Source of the DNA: an uncultured Collinsella sp.
Lineage (GTDB): Bacteria; Actinomycetota; Coriobacteriia; Coriobacteriales; Coriobacteriaceae
Direction of reading: 5' to 3'
NCBI GenBank assembly: GCA_900541185.1
Contig: UQIQ01000002.1
Coordinates: forward strand, 1-63,769
DNA length: 63,769 nucleotides
Below, in pieces: positions 30,547 to 38,841 of this stretch (within the stretch, counting starts at the first letter, position 1; the number at the start of each line of letters is the position of its first letter). The notes under the pieces were generated by a model, which made no database searches, had not been told where the DNA came from, and saw only the letters and a list, made by a program, of their open reading frames with translations. A program made the translations under genes and the position numbers.

Positions 30547-32544
30547 ATGGCAGAAGAACTCTGCGTCTGCTGCTCGCCAGGGGCGGAAGGTGGAGGGATC
30601 GACCTTTACGTGGGCTGCCTCGGGGACGTCGTACCATTTGACCGTGTAACCGGCGCCGTGGGAGCAAAAGACCGAATCGGGCGTGTTGGGCAGATCGGCC
30701 TCGGGCTCATAGGCTGCCGTCTCGATGACGCGCTCGGCATCATGGCAAGCCGCATAGCCGGCGAACTCTAGGTACAGATGCCCACGACCACTCGTATAGG
30801 CGGCCACCTCCAGCGCGTAATCCTGCACCTCAGATGCCGGCACGCGACCCACAAGCTTCGCCCGGTCTCCCGCCATCGTCGGCGGCTCGTACTCGGCACC
30901 CATGCGCGTGGCATCCGAGAGTGCCCAGCCCACGCACTCCCCCGGCACCTCGAGCTCAAAGTGGTACCACGGCTCCAGCAACACGGCTGCGCCGGCCTCA
31001 CGCACCCGCATCAAACCCTGGCGAATCGCGCGGTACGTGGCCTGGCGAAAGTCGCCGCCCTCGGTGTGCTTGGCATGCGCGCGACCGCCCGTGAGCGTAA
31101 TGCGAATATCGGTGATGGGCGAGCCGGTCAGCACGCCCAGGTGATCGCGCTCCATGGCGTTGGTGAGCGCCAGACGTTGCCAGTTAAGATCGAGCTCGTC
31201 GGTCGAGGTCACGGTGCCAAACTGCACGCCCGAACCCGCCGGCAACGGCTCCAAGCGCAGATGCACCTCGGCATAGTGGCGCAGTGGCTCAAAGTGGCCC
31301 ACGCCCTCGACCGGCTGCGAAATAGTCTCCTTATAGAGAATGCCGCCGGGCTCAAACGCAATCGAAAGACCGAAGCGATCGGCCAGCACCCGCTGCACGA
31401 CCTCGAGCTGCACGGCGCCCATCAACTGCAGGTGAATCTGCTCGAGATGCGTATTCCAGCTTACGCCGAGCATGGGATCTTCGTCCGCCAGCTCAGTCAA
31501 CGCTTTGAACACCGCATGGACATCGTGTTCGCCCGGAAGCACCGTATAGGTGAGAACTGGCGCAATGACGGGCGCATCGCACGCGGATTCCGCGCCCAAG
31601 GCGTCCCCTGGGCGAACGTGCGCAAGACCCGTCACGGCACAAATACCGCCAGCAGCAACTTCTTGGGCAAGCTCATACTTCTCGCCGTTATAGATGCGGA
31701 CCTGATCGACCTTCTGCTCCCATGCCTCGGCACCGGAACGTCCGTCAATCATCTGCTTGGCATGCAGCGTGCCACCGGTCACTTTAACCCAAGCCAAGCG
31801 CTCGCCGCGATCCCCGCGGCTCACGCGGTAGACGCGCGCGGCAAACTCTGGGAGCCACGTCTGTTCGCGCATCAGCGCGCATATGCCATCCAGCAGCTCG
31901 TCCACGCCTTGGTCCTTGAGCGCCGAGCCCGCAAAGCAGGGAAACAACTTTCGCTCTGCGACCAGCCGCGAAAGCGTGGCAGTCGAAAGCTCCCCTGCGT
32001 CGAGAAACTCCTCGAGCGCTTCCTCGTCTAACGCAGCAGCATCCTCCTGAACGGCCCCGCCCGCCAGCAGTTCGTCGGCATCCAGGCAGCCCTCGGAAAG
32101 ACGCTGTTCGAGTTGTGCCAGCAAAACATCGCGGCCGGGATTCTCCAAATCGATCTTGTTGATAAAGATGAACGTCGGAATGTCATAGCGTGCAAGCAGG
32201 CGCCACAGGGTTTCGGTGTGCCCCTGCACGCCATCATTGGCGCCCACAACCAAAATCGCATAGTCGAGCGCGCGCAATGTGCGCTCCGCCTCGGCAGAAA
32301 AATCGACATGCCCCGGTGCATCCACGAGCATGACGTGGGTATCGCCATGGTCGAGCACGGCCTGCGACGAGAAAATCGTAATGCCGCGCTCGCGCTCAAT
32401 CTCGTTCGTATCCAGGTGCGAATCGCCATCGTCCACGCGACCGCGCTTGCGAATGCGACCCGCGTTGAACAGCATGGCCTCGGCCAGCGTGGTCTTGCCG
32501 GCATCGACATGCGCCAAGATTCCAACGACCGCTTGCTTCGACAT
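30541..32544 (-). CDS. Tet(M)-type ribosomal protection-like translational GTPase
   Basis: This 667-residue EF-G-superfamily GTPase has G1 AHVDAGKTT (11-19), G2 RERGITI, G3 DAPGHVDF and G4 NKID. The C-terminal FCSHGAGYTVKWYDVPEAAHV resembles the ribosome-probing loop of tetracycline ribosomal protection proteins, which eject tetracycline from the 30S subunit. Tet(M) proteins are about 640 residues, and this one is diverged, so resistance cannot be assumed. It may be a chromosomal translation factor of the same family. The ATG at 32544 has AGAGGAGAGCC upstream. There is no leader peptide of the tet(M) attenuator type. Confidence 0.85.
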   Translation of the reverse strand: MSKQAVVGILAHVDAGKTTLAEAMLFNAGRIRKRGRVDDGDSHLDTNEIERERGITIFSSQAVLDHGDTHVMLVDAPGHVDFSAEAERTLRALDYAILVVGANDGVQGHTETLWRLLARYDIPTFIFINKIDLENPGRDVLLAQLEQRLSEGCLDADELLAGGAVQEDAAALDEEALEEFLDAGELSTATLSRLVAERKLFPCFAGSALKDQGVDELLDGICALMREQTWLPEFAARVYRVSRGDRGERLAWVKVTGGTLHAKQMIDGRSGAEAWEQKVDQVRIYNGEKYELAQEVAAGGICAVTGLAHVRPGDALGAESACDAPVIAPVLTYTVLPGEHDVHAVFKALTELADEDPMLGVSWNTHLEQIHLQLMGAVQLEVVQRVLADRFGLSIAFEPGGILYKETISQPVEGVGHFEPLRHYAEVHLRLEPLPAGSGVQFGTVTSTDELDLNWQRLALTNAMERDHLGVLTGSPITDIRITLTGGRAHAKHTEGGDFRQATYRAIRQGLMRVREAGAAVLLEPWYHFELEVPGECVGWALSDATRMGAEYEPPTMAGDRAKLVGRVPASEVQDYALEVAAYTSGRGHLYLEFAGYAACHDAERVIETAAYEPEADLPNTPDSVFCSHGAGYTVKWYDVPEAAHVKVDPSTFRPWRAADAEFFCHR

Positions 32545-32736
32545 GGCTCTCCTCTTATTGCAAGCCCATCGCACGCGACAACGGGCATCCTCGTTCCACA
32601 CTGGATGATACAATTTACGGGCCGGCGGGCGAAGCGGGCCCTATCCCCCGACCGAGCTCATCGCCCTGCGTTGCCGCGCGGCGATTTTCGTAGGTTCGCG
32701 CCTTGCGAAAGCCGGCTTTCAAAACAGCTCAGTAAT

Positions 32737-32766
32737 CGAAAATAGCCCCGTCTGGGGCCATTTTCG
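32737..32766. terminator. Terminator after GNAT gene
   Basis: On the plus strand CGAAAATAGCCCC (32737-32749) and GGGGCCATTTTCG (32754-32766) pair with one mismatch around GTCT, with A- and T-rich flanks on both arms. It ends the leftward GNAT transcript. The 250-base gap around it (32545-32798) otherwise holds only a GAAAGCCGGCTTTC palindrome at 32707-32720. Confidence 0.7.
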
Positions 32767-32798
32767 TTCGAGTGAATTGTTGACACGCGTTCCCACTC

Positions 32799-33287
32799 TT
32801 ACGCCTCGCGCAGCCAATCGAACGCAACACGCGGTGTGCCGTCCGACACATACACGATGCCGGCGCGCTCAAACCCCGCCTTGATGCTCGCCCCCTGCAT
32901 GGGCAGGTTGTCCTGATGCGTGTCGATGCGCAGGTGATCGGCACGCTCCTTGGCAAAGGCAAACATCGCAGCCGCGATACCGTGCACGGTGCCATCGGAC
33001 GCCACACGGTGCAGCACGGCGTATGGAGCGTCGCTACGCCATTGCCCGTCCTCAATTACGTCATAGCACTCGTCCGGGCCCGGTAAAAAGGCAAACGTCG
33101 CCACCACGCGACCGTCGACTTCGCACACGTAGCTGCCACCAGTGGCAATATCGGCAGCCAGCTGCTCGGCAGAAGGCGTGCCCTCGGGCCACTGCGTGGC
33201 GTTGCCATGCGCGCGCATAAAGGCGCGGGCAGCGTCGTAGATAGCCATGACGGCGGGAATGTCGGTATCGAGGGTTTTTCTGATCAT
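32799..33287 (-). CDS. GNAT family N-acetyltransferase
   Basis: This 162-residue protein has a GNAT acyltransferase pattern: an N-terminal MIRKTLDTDIPAVMAIYDAAR, a central VDGRVVATFAFLPG strand pair, then LHRVASDGTVHGIAAAMF corresponding to the acetyl-CoA loop, and LRIDTHQDNLPMQ (motif B). The substrate is unknown. The ATG at 33287 has GAGG ten bases upstream; a GTG one codon earlier is equally possible. It is divergent from the small zinc-knuckle-like gene. Confidence 0.85.
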   Translation of the reverse strand: MIRKTLDTDIPAVMAIYDAARAFMRAHGNATQWPEGTPSAEQLAADIATGGSYVCEVDGRVVATFAFLPGPDECYDVIEDGQWRSDAPYAVLHRVASDGTVHGIAAAMFAFAKERADHLRIDTHQDNLPMQGASIKAGFERAGIVYVSDGTPRVAFDWLREA

Positions 33288-33364
33288 CACGCGGCGACCT
33301 CACGTTTATTGGTATCACTTTGATTGGGCAATGATACCAGCGTTTGGAGAGGGGCGCGAAGCAG

Positions 33365-33661
33365 ATGGGAAGTAAAAAGCGAGCCGCCTGGTCAAAGGCC
33401 AAAAGCGAGTTTTTGGGCGCTGCCACCGGCGGCGATATGAGCGACCTGTTTGCACGCGAAGACGAGCGCCGCGACGCCCTGGATGCCGAGCGCGATGAGG
33501 CCTGGCGCTACAAGTCGTGCGAACGCAAAAACCGTTACGACACGCGCGCCGAGGCCGAGGCCGTTATGGCCGAATGCGAAAACCGCGGGCGGCGCGGTTT
33601 GGCCTGCTACAAATGCGAATACTGCGGCGGCTGGCATCTGACGTCGCACCCTTGGAAATAG
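33365..33661 (+). CDS. Small protein with CxxC...CxxC-like motif, function unknown
   Basis: This 98-residue basic protein starts at the ATG at 33365, with GAGAGGGG about 14 bases upstream. The N-terminus is Lys-rich and the middle is highly charged with Glu/Arg. The C-terminus reads KNRYDTRAEAEAVMAE then YKCEYCGGWHLTSHP, a compact Cys/His cluster suggesting a small zinc-binding fold. Similar Y-x-C-x-x-C-x-x-WHLT endings occur in small phage and chromosomal proteins of unknown role. It is convergent with rsmJ. I do not assign a function. Confidence 0.65.
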   Translation: MGSKKRAAWSKAKSEFLGAATGGDMSDLFAREDERRDALDAERDEAWRYKSCERKNRYDTRAEAEAVMAECENRGRRGLACYKCEYCGGWHLTSHPWK

Positions 33662-33709
33662 GCACCGCATCGGCACGGCACCGACGGAGCGCCAACCATC
33701 GCACGCAAG

Positions 33710-34414
33710 CTACGGGCGCGGCGGCACCAAAACATCGTAACGAACGGCCTTGCCCGCAAGTCGATAGCTCGGCTTAACGCCGGCAAGCAGCGAGCCCTTC
33801 ACCGGCCGCTTGATAACGACCTTGCGCGGATGCACAGCAAGCGCCGCCTCGACCAGCGATTCCTCATCGGTACATGGCTGTTCCAGATGGTGCAAGAGTT
33901 GGAACTTCTTTTTGACCGCCGCACTTTTGGTGCGCTCGGGAAACATGGGGTCCAGATACACCACGTCGGGGGCGGCAAGCTCGCCCCGCCCGATCAACTC
34001 AGCTACATGGCGAAGACCGGCAATGCTGTCCTCGCCCGCATGAAGGCGCATGCGCGACACGGCAACCGCAAGCGCCGGATCATCTGCTGCGCGATCCAAG
34101 GCATCCTTGAGGAGCGCCGCAATCACGCAATCCTGCTCATACAGATCGACGGTAAAGCCCGCGGCAGCCAGCAGCAGCGAATCCTCGCCAAAGCCTGCCG
34201 TGGCATCAATCACCCATGGGCGCTCGATGCCTTTTGCGCGCGCAGCCTTTACCAACAGCTCTTGCTGCAGACGGCCCTGTTTGAGCCGCGGAAGCATGCG
34301 GCCAAAATCGGCACGCAGCTCCATCGTGCCGTCGGTGAGCGTGAGGCCCTCGGACTTCCCGATCAGCTCAAGCCCCGCGGCTCGAGCAACAGAAAAGGGA
34401 TCGACGACGCCCAT
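33710..34414 (-). CDS. rsmJ: 16S rRNA (guanine1516-N2)-methyltransferase
   Basis: This 234-residue class I methyltransferase has SAM-binding VIDATAGFGEDSLLLAAAG, then the catalytic-loop sequence VYLDPMFPERTKSAAVKKK, which is diagnostic for RsmJ. LHHLEQPCTDEESLVEAAL and KVVIKRPVKG also match. RsmJ methylates guanine 1516 of 16S rRNA. The ATG at 34414 is five bases after AAGGAG; a GTG two codons earlier overlaps the binding site. A small membrane protein gene lies upstream on the same strand. Confidence 0.92.
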   Translation of the reverse strand: MGVVDPFSVARAAGLELIGKSEGLTLTDGTMELRADFGRMLPRLKQGRLQQELLVKAARAKGIERPWVIDATAGFGEDSLLLAAAGFTVDLYEQDCVIAALLKDALDRAADDPALAVAVSRMRLHAGEDSIAGLRHVAELIGRGELAAPDVVYLDPMFPERTKSAAVKKKFQLLHHLEQPCTDEESLVEAALAVHPRKVVIKRPVKGSLLAGVKPSYRLAGKAVRYDVLVPPRP

Positions 34415-34477
34415 GGACACTCCTTAACAAACAAACGAATACGCGGGGCGCCGTTTATGCCAGCGCCCAACCATCCG

Positions 34478-34621
34478 CTATTGTCCCACATGCGACATGG
34501 CCCACAGCATCCCAATGCAAAGCACCGCCATCAACCCCGTGCACACGGCAGCGATCACAGAATCGCTCATGCGCCTTCCCAGCGACCGCGGCTCTCGTAC
34601 TTGCCCTGCTCCGTACATCAT
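34478..34621 (-). CDS. Small single-span membrane protein
   Basis: This 47-residue protein starts at the ATG at 34621, with AAGGAGGAG seven bases upstream, one of the best binding sites in the window. The first 20 residues are polar with several Arg. The rest is one hydrophobic helix, VIAAVCTGLMAVLCIGMLWAM, ending HVGQ. It precedes rsmJ by 63 bases on the same strand. The function is not known. A small protein of this type may modulate a membrane partner. Confidence 0.65.
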   Translation of the reverse strand: MMYGAGQVREPRSLGRRMSDSVIAAVCTGLMAVLCIGMLWAMSHVGQ

Positions 34622-34850
34622 GACTCCTCCTTGAGACCAGCTCCTTGTTACGGCCTCATCATCGCAGCGCCGCACATGAGCTGCCATCGATTTGGCTTAC
34701 GTCCAGCTTTCCTTTTTGAAAGGTTGGACCGTACAGGCAAGAGACGCTTTCAAACGCATGCATCGTCCCGTTGAACTACAATGTGCTTCACGATATGTGC
34801 CGTAACCTGGGCGCGACAGATTCTCCGCGCCCGCATCGAAAGGACCAGCT

Positions 34851-35252
34851 ATGAGCGCTGCTCGCAAGACACTCAAAATCCTTGCCCTGATTTATTTTGT
34901 TCTGGGCATCGCCAGCCTCGTCATCGGAATTGCCGGCATTGTTACCGGCAATTTTGGATCCGCTTACGGATCGAACGCCACGCTCGCCGCTGTTGTGGTG
35001 ATTGTTAAGGGCCTTGTCGACCTTGCCGCAGGTGTTGCGGGTATCAAGGGCGCCAACAAGCCTTCGCAGGTGGATGGCGCGTTTAAGCTCGGCATCGTCG
35101 CCGCAATCGCCACGCTCGTCCAGGCCGCGCTCACGCTTCCCGCGCTCGGCGGCAGCTCCGTCAATATCGTCGCCTTTGTCATCGTGGTGTACGATCTGTT
35201 CTTTGTTCAGCAGGCGCACGCCGTTAAGGCCGAGAACAAGGACCGCCTGTAA
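34851..35252 (+). CDS. Four-helix membrane protein, function unknown
   Basis: This 133-residue protein has four hydrophobic segments at about 9-33, 44-64, 77-97 and 100-122, the last ending DLFFVQQAHAV, with a short charged tail (KAENKDRL). The pattern resembles small uncharacterised integral membrane proteins of actinobacteria. The ATG at 34851 follows GAAAGGACC. It is a single-gene unit followed by a terminator. No function can be assigned from sequence. Confidence 0.8.
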   Translation: MSAARKTLKILALIYFVLGIASLVIGIAGIVTGNFGSAYGSNATLAAVVVIVKGLVDLAAGVAGIKGANKPSQVDGAFKLGIVAAIATLVQAALTLPALGGSSVNIVAFVIVVYDLFFVQQAHAVKAENKDRL

Positions 35253-35290
35253 ACGCTCGCTTCTCATAACCTCTGCAGCCAAGCAGTTAA

Positions 35291-35326
35291 AAAGGGCCGA
35301 TCGCGCATCTCCGCGGTCGGCCCTTT
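35291..35326 (+). terminator. Terminator after four-helix membrane protein gene
   Basis: AAAGGGCCGA (35291-35300) and TCGGCCCTTT (35317-35326) form the stem. The T-run is short, and the convergent rlmA gene lies beyond. Confidence 0.75.
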
Positions 35327-35343
35327 ACGTTTGCCCAGATAAA

Positions 35344-35378
35344 ACCTACCAAAATAAACCTGTCCCTTTTTGGCAGGT
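35344..35378. repeat. Palindromic repeat family B, copy 2
   Basis: Begins ACCTACCAAAATAA and ends CCCTTTTTGGCAGGT, with one mismatch against the copy at 17410-17444. It abuts the rlmA stop codon. Confidence 0.8.
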
Positions 35379-36190
35379 TAGTGGCGGTACTCGGCGATGA
35401 TGAAGTCGATGTCGGTTTGAAGGGTGTCCAAGTTTGCCAGGCGCTCTTTGTCGGCAGGGCGCGTGCGATAGTAGTACGGCGTCATCTGGAACACCGCTTC
35501 GATGTCGGCCTGCGTCTGGAGCGTAATATTCGCAGATACCCGCTGCGTTCCGACCAACTCGAGCTCGGTGGTCTGCGGCAGCTTCTCATCGTTAAGGTAC
35601 GGCGTGTCGTAGAGCACCTCCTTGAGCCCAAAGAGATGACGGGCGCCCGGCACCACGGTGTAGAGCGAGCCCTCGGGCGCCAGCACGCGGGCAAATTCGC
35701 GCTCGTTAAAGGGAGCAAAGAGCTCGGTCACCATATCGAAGGCGCCATCGGCCACGGGGATATCCTTCATATTGGCCACAAAATAGGTCGCATCGCCGCG
35801 CTTGGCGGCCAGGCGCACCATCTCTTTGCCCAAGTCGAACCCGTAAGCGTCCACGCCCGGCACCGAGCCCATGGCGCTGGTGTAGTAGCCCTCGCCGCAG
35901 CAAATATCGAGCAAGGCCAGCGGCTTGTCCGACGTAGCCGCGCACCGCTGAGCTCGTTCGCGCACGAGCTCGACCATTGCATCGCGCAACGGCGCATAGT
36001 AGCCACGGTTTAGAAAGTCGCGACGACTGCGCGCCTGCGACTTGGGATCGCCCATGGAGTCACCGCTCTTGGACGAGCGCAGTAGGTACAGATAACCCTC
36101 GCGCGCACGGTCAAACCGATGCCCGCCCGCGCATGCAGCACCGCGTTCGTCATCCACCAACGGCTCATGGCAAACGGGACACAACAACAT
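35378..36190 (-). CDS. rlmA: 23S rRNA (guanine-N1)-methyltransferase RlmA family
   Basis: This 270-residue protein has an N-terminal zinc module (CPVCHEPL plus CAGGHRFDRAREGYLYLL), then DICCGEGYYT for SAM binding, and GFDLGKEMVRLAAKR. This is the RlmA(I)/RlmA(II) layout; these enzymes methylate G745 or G748 of 23S rRNA, and RlmA(II) affects tylosin susceptibility. Which position is modified cannot be told here. The ATG at 36190 has AAGGAG upstream. The gene is divergent from the MATE transporter, with a family C repeat between. Confidence 0.9.
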   Translation of the reverse strand: MLLCPVCHEPLVDDERGAACAGGHRFDRAREGYLYLLRSSKSGDSMGDPKSQARSRRDFLNRGYYAPLRDAMVELVRERAQRCAATSDKPLALLDICCGEGYYTSAMGSVPGVDAYGFDLGKEMVRLAAKRGDATYFVANMKDIPVADGAFDMVTELFAPFNEREFARVLAPEGSLYTVVPGARHLFGLKEVLYDTPYLNDEKLPQTTELELVGTQRVSANITLQTQADIEAVFQMTPYYYRTRPADKERLANLDTLQTDIDFIIAEYRH

Positions 36191-36246
36191 GGCAACTCCT
36201 TAGCGCGAACAACACAACGCCCACCATTGTCGCACGCCTTCCCCAC

Positions 36247-36277
36247 CTAGTCATTGGGGACGTTCTTGAATGACTAG
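36247..36277. repeat. Palindromic repeat family C, copy 1
   Basis: CTAGTCATT (36247-36255) and AATGACTAG (36269-36277) flank GGGGACGTTCTTG. It is followed to about 36345 by further GTCCC-containing sequence with a CTGTCGACAG palindrome at 36304-36313. It lies between the divergent rlmA and MATE genes. Confidence 0.75.
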
Positions 36278-36406
36278 TTAGAAGAGATAAGGAGTGTCCC
36301 CAGCTGTCGACAGAAAAGGTACGTCCCTAAGTGCCGGATGGTTGCATTAGGAGTATCATCGTCTGCGCAAATAAGCACGAAAGAGCATGTTAGAGATTGA
36401 GAGCGT

Positions 36407-37789
36407 ATGGCTGATACCGCATCTAAGCACATTGACATGACCACCGGCTCGCTGTGGCGCAATATTCCCCTGTTCGCCTTCCCCGTGGCCGCCACGAGCA
36501 TCTTGGAGCAGCTGTCGAACCTCATCGCCACGGTCATCATCGGTAACTTCTCGGGCGACCAGGGAACCCTCGCCATGGCGGCGGTCGGCTCCAATGTTCC
36601 GCTTACCAGTCTTATGCTCAACCTGTTTATTGGCATGTCGCTTGGCTCCAACGTGGTCATCGCCAACGCTATCGGCCGCAACGATCAGAACATGGTCAAA
36701 CGCGCCGTCCATACCTCGATTTTAATGGCACTCGTGGGCTTTGTCGTCATCGCACTGGGCGAGATCTTTGCCGAGCCCATGCTCGCCGCGCTCAACGTTC
36801 CCGCCGAGACCATGCCGCTCGCCTCACTCTATCTGCGCGTCTTTTTGCTCAGCATGCCCTCGATCTTGCTCTACAACTTTGAGGCCGCGATCTTCCGCTC
36901 CGTCGGCATCACCCGCATGCCGCTGCAGGCGCTTGCCGTGTCCACCGTCCTCAACATTGGCCTGGATCTCATTTTTGTCCCCGTACTCCACTGGGGCGTC
37001 GCGGGCGTCGCCATCGCCACCGCTATCGCCTACACCGTCAGCGCCGCCACGCTCTTTATCCGTCTGCTCAAGACCGACTCCGTCGTCCGCGTCACCCCGC
37101 GCGACCTGGCTATCGACCCCGTCGCCCTCAAGCGCATCGTCAAGATCGGCCTGCCCGCCGGCATCCAAAGCGCTGTCTTTGCCGTCGCCAACATCATCAT
37201 CCAGTCTGCCATCAACAGCCTGGGCACCGAGGTCATGGCAGCATCGAGCGCCGCCATGAGCCTGGAGTACGTGTGTTACAACCTGCTCAACAGCTTTAGC
37301 CAGGCTTGCACCACCTTTGTGGGACAAAACCACGGTGCCCGCCAGATCGACCGCTGTACCAAAACGCTCAAGGTCTGCCTAGTCGAAGGCGGTATCGTCG
37401 CGCTCACCACAATTATCGTTATTGTTGGCCTGGGGCGCGAGATCTTGTCGCTGTTCAACAGCGATCCCAACATCGTCTCGATCGGCTATATCCGCGTATG
37501 TTCGATCTTCCCGGCGTACGCCTTTAGCATGTTCTACGAAAACATGTCGGGCTACCTGCGCGGCTTTGGTATCTCGCTCACGCCGGCCCTCATCACCATG
37601 ATCTGCGTCTGCGGCATCCGCTTCTATTGGGTGTTCTGCGTGTTCCCGCACTTCCGCACCTTTGCGAACATCATGATGGTCTACCCCATCAGCCTGGGCA
37701 CCACGGCATTCTTTATGGTCGTGGCGGTACTACTCTGCCACCCGGCACGCACCTATCGCGCCACCCAAGCCAAAGCGACAGCCCGCTAA
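36407..37789 (+). CDS. MATE family efflux transporter
   Basis: This 460-residue membrane protein has 12 helices in two homologous six-helix bundles. Typical MATE segments are PVAATSILEQLSNLIATVIIG, GMSLGSNVVIANAIGRND, and in the second half QACTTFVGQNHGARQIDR. It exports cations, drugs or metabolites in exchange for sodium or protons. The ATG at 36407 follows GAGAG. The neighbouring LysR at 37817 is convergent, so it is unlikely to be its direct local regulator. Confidence 0.92.
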   Translation: MADTASKHIDMTTGSLWRNIPLFAFPVAATSILEQLSNLIATVIIGNFSGDQGTLAMAAVGSNVPLTSLMLNLFIGMSLGSNVVIANAIGRNDQNMVKRAVHTSILMALVGFVVIALGEIFAEPMLAALNVPAETMPLASLYLRVFLLSMPSILLYNFEAAIFRSVGITRMPLQALAVSTVLNIGLDLIFVPVLHWGVAGVAIATAIAYTVSAATLFIRLLKTDSVVRVTPRDLAIDPVALKRIVKIGLPAGIQSAVFAVANIIIQSAINSLGTEVMAASSAAMSLEYVCYNLLNSFSQACTTFVGQNHGARQIDRCTKTLKVCLVEGGIVALTTIIVIVGLGREILSLFNSDPNIVSIGYIRVCSIFPAYAFSMFYENMSGYLRGFGISLTPALITMICVCGIRFYWVFCVFPHFRTFANIMMVYPISLGTTAFFMVVAVLLCHPARTYRATQAKATAR

Positions 37790-37816
37790 ACACCGCACTC
37801 AACGCCACGCCAGTCA

Positions 37817-38683
37817 TTAATTGACAATATGCGAGCTCATATAGTCGATAAAGCGCCTCGTGGCGATAGGCATGGTGTCCCAGCTGCGCCAGGCGGCCAC
37901 CACGTCGCGCGAGGGGGCATGCACGATGGGGCGTACGCGAATATCGGCCCGCATGCCCTCCACAGTACGACGGTAGAGCATGCTCACGCCCAGGCCCTCC
38001 TCCACCATCGCCATGATGGTGTAGTCGTCGGTCACCTCACTCGTCACGTGCGGCGACAGCCCATGCGCCGCAAATGCATCGAGCACCAGACTCTGTTCGC
38101 CCTCATCCAACAGTACAAACGGCTCGGACGCCAGGTCGGCGAGCGTCACCTTTTCCTTTGCCGCCAGCGGATGCGCGGCCGGCAACAATGCCACCAACTC
38201 GTCGTGATAGACCACGCGCTTCTCGAGCCCAGCGGTAAATCCGCGCGCCGTAAAACAAAAATCAACCACGCCATCGTGCACCCATTGAGCGTTGCGCGTG
38301 TAATCGCCCTGCTTGAGGGTGAAGCGTACGCCCGGGTGCAGCGCCCCAAAGTCGCGAATCACACGCGGCAGCACGGTACGACTCACGTTGGTAAACGTCG
38401 CGATGCGAATATCGGTCGACGAAAGCCCCAGCAGCTCCTGGCGCTTGCCCTCGAGCTCGGCCTCGGCGGTCACAATCTGGCGCAGGTACGGCAGATATTG
38501 TTTACCGTCGCGCGTAAGCGAAACGCCCTGCTTACCGCGCTCGATAAGCGTGGTGCCCAGCTCGCGCTCGAGCGCCTTGACGGCCTGGCTCACTGCACTT
38601 TGCGTATAGCCCAACTCGTCCGCCGCGCGTTTCAGGCTGCCGCAATCGACCACCATACAAACAATCTGATACCGCGATGCCAT
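37817..38683 (-). CDS. LysR family transcriptional regulator
   Basis: This 288-residue LysR protein has its winged helix at residues 1-58 (AADELGYTQSAVSQAVKALE) and its effector domain at about 88-288. The ATG at 38683 follows GGAGGCACG. It is divergent from the EamA transporter at 38842. The effector domain segments VSRTVLPRVIRDF and DDYTIMAMVEEGLGVSML resemble those of the LysR at 4567, so this is a second copy of the same LysR/EamA module. In the 158-base spacer, AAAACGTTTT (38709) and TTAC-N11-GTAA (38810-38828) are candidate sites. Confidence 0.9.
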   Translation of the reverse strand: MASRYQIVCMVVDCGSLKRAADELGYTQSAVSQAVKALERELGTTLIERGKQGVSLTRDGKQYLPYLRQIVTAEAELEGKRQELLGLSSTDIRIATFTNVSRTVLPRVIRDFGALHPGVRFTLKQGDYTRNAQWVHDGVVDFCFTARGFTAGLEKRVVYHDELVALLPAAHPLAAKEKVTLADLASEPFVLLDEGEQSLVLDAFAAHGLSPHVTSEVTDDYTIMAMVEEGLGVSMLYRRTVEGMRADIRVRPIVHAPSRDVVAAWRSWDTMPIATRRFIDYMSSHIVN

Positions 38684-38841
38684 CGTGCCTCCACATCAAT
38701 GCAGCCGTAAAACGTTTTGCCAGCGCTTTTTCTGCCAACATTAGCGTTTCTTAATCATACTGAAGATACATTCGCTTTACTACATCAATATCTGGGAGCA
38801 GAATCCTTTTTACGAAACCGTTCTGTAACAAAAGGAGTCCC

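Noticed and set aside
30778..32031. 417-codon plus-strand open frame
   Set aside because: It lies antisense to the Tet(M)-like GTPase gene, has no ribosome binding site and no recognisable domain. Such shadows are expected in GC-rich DNA.
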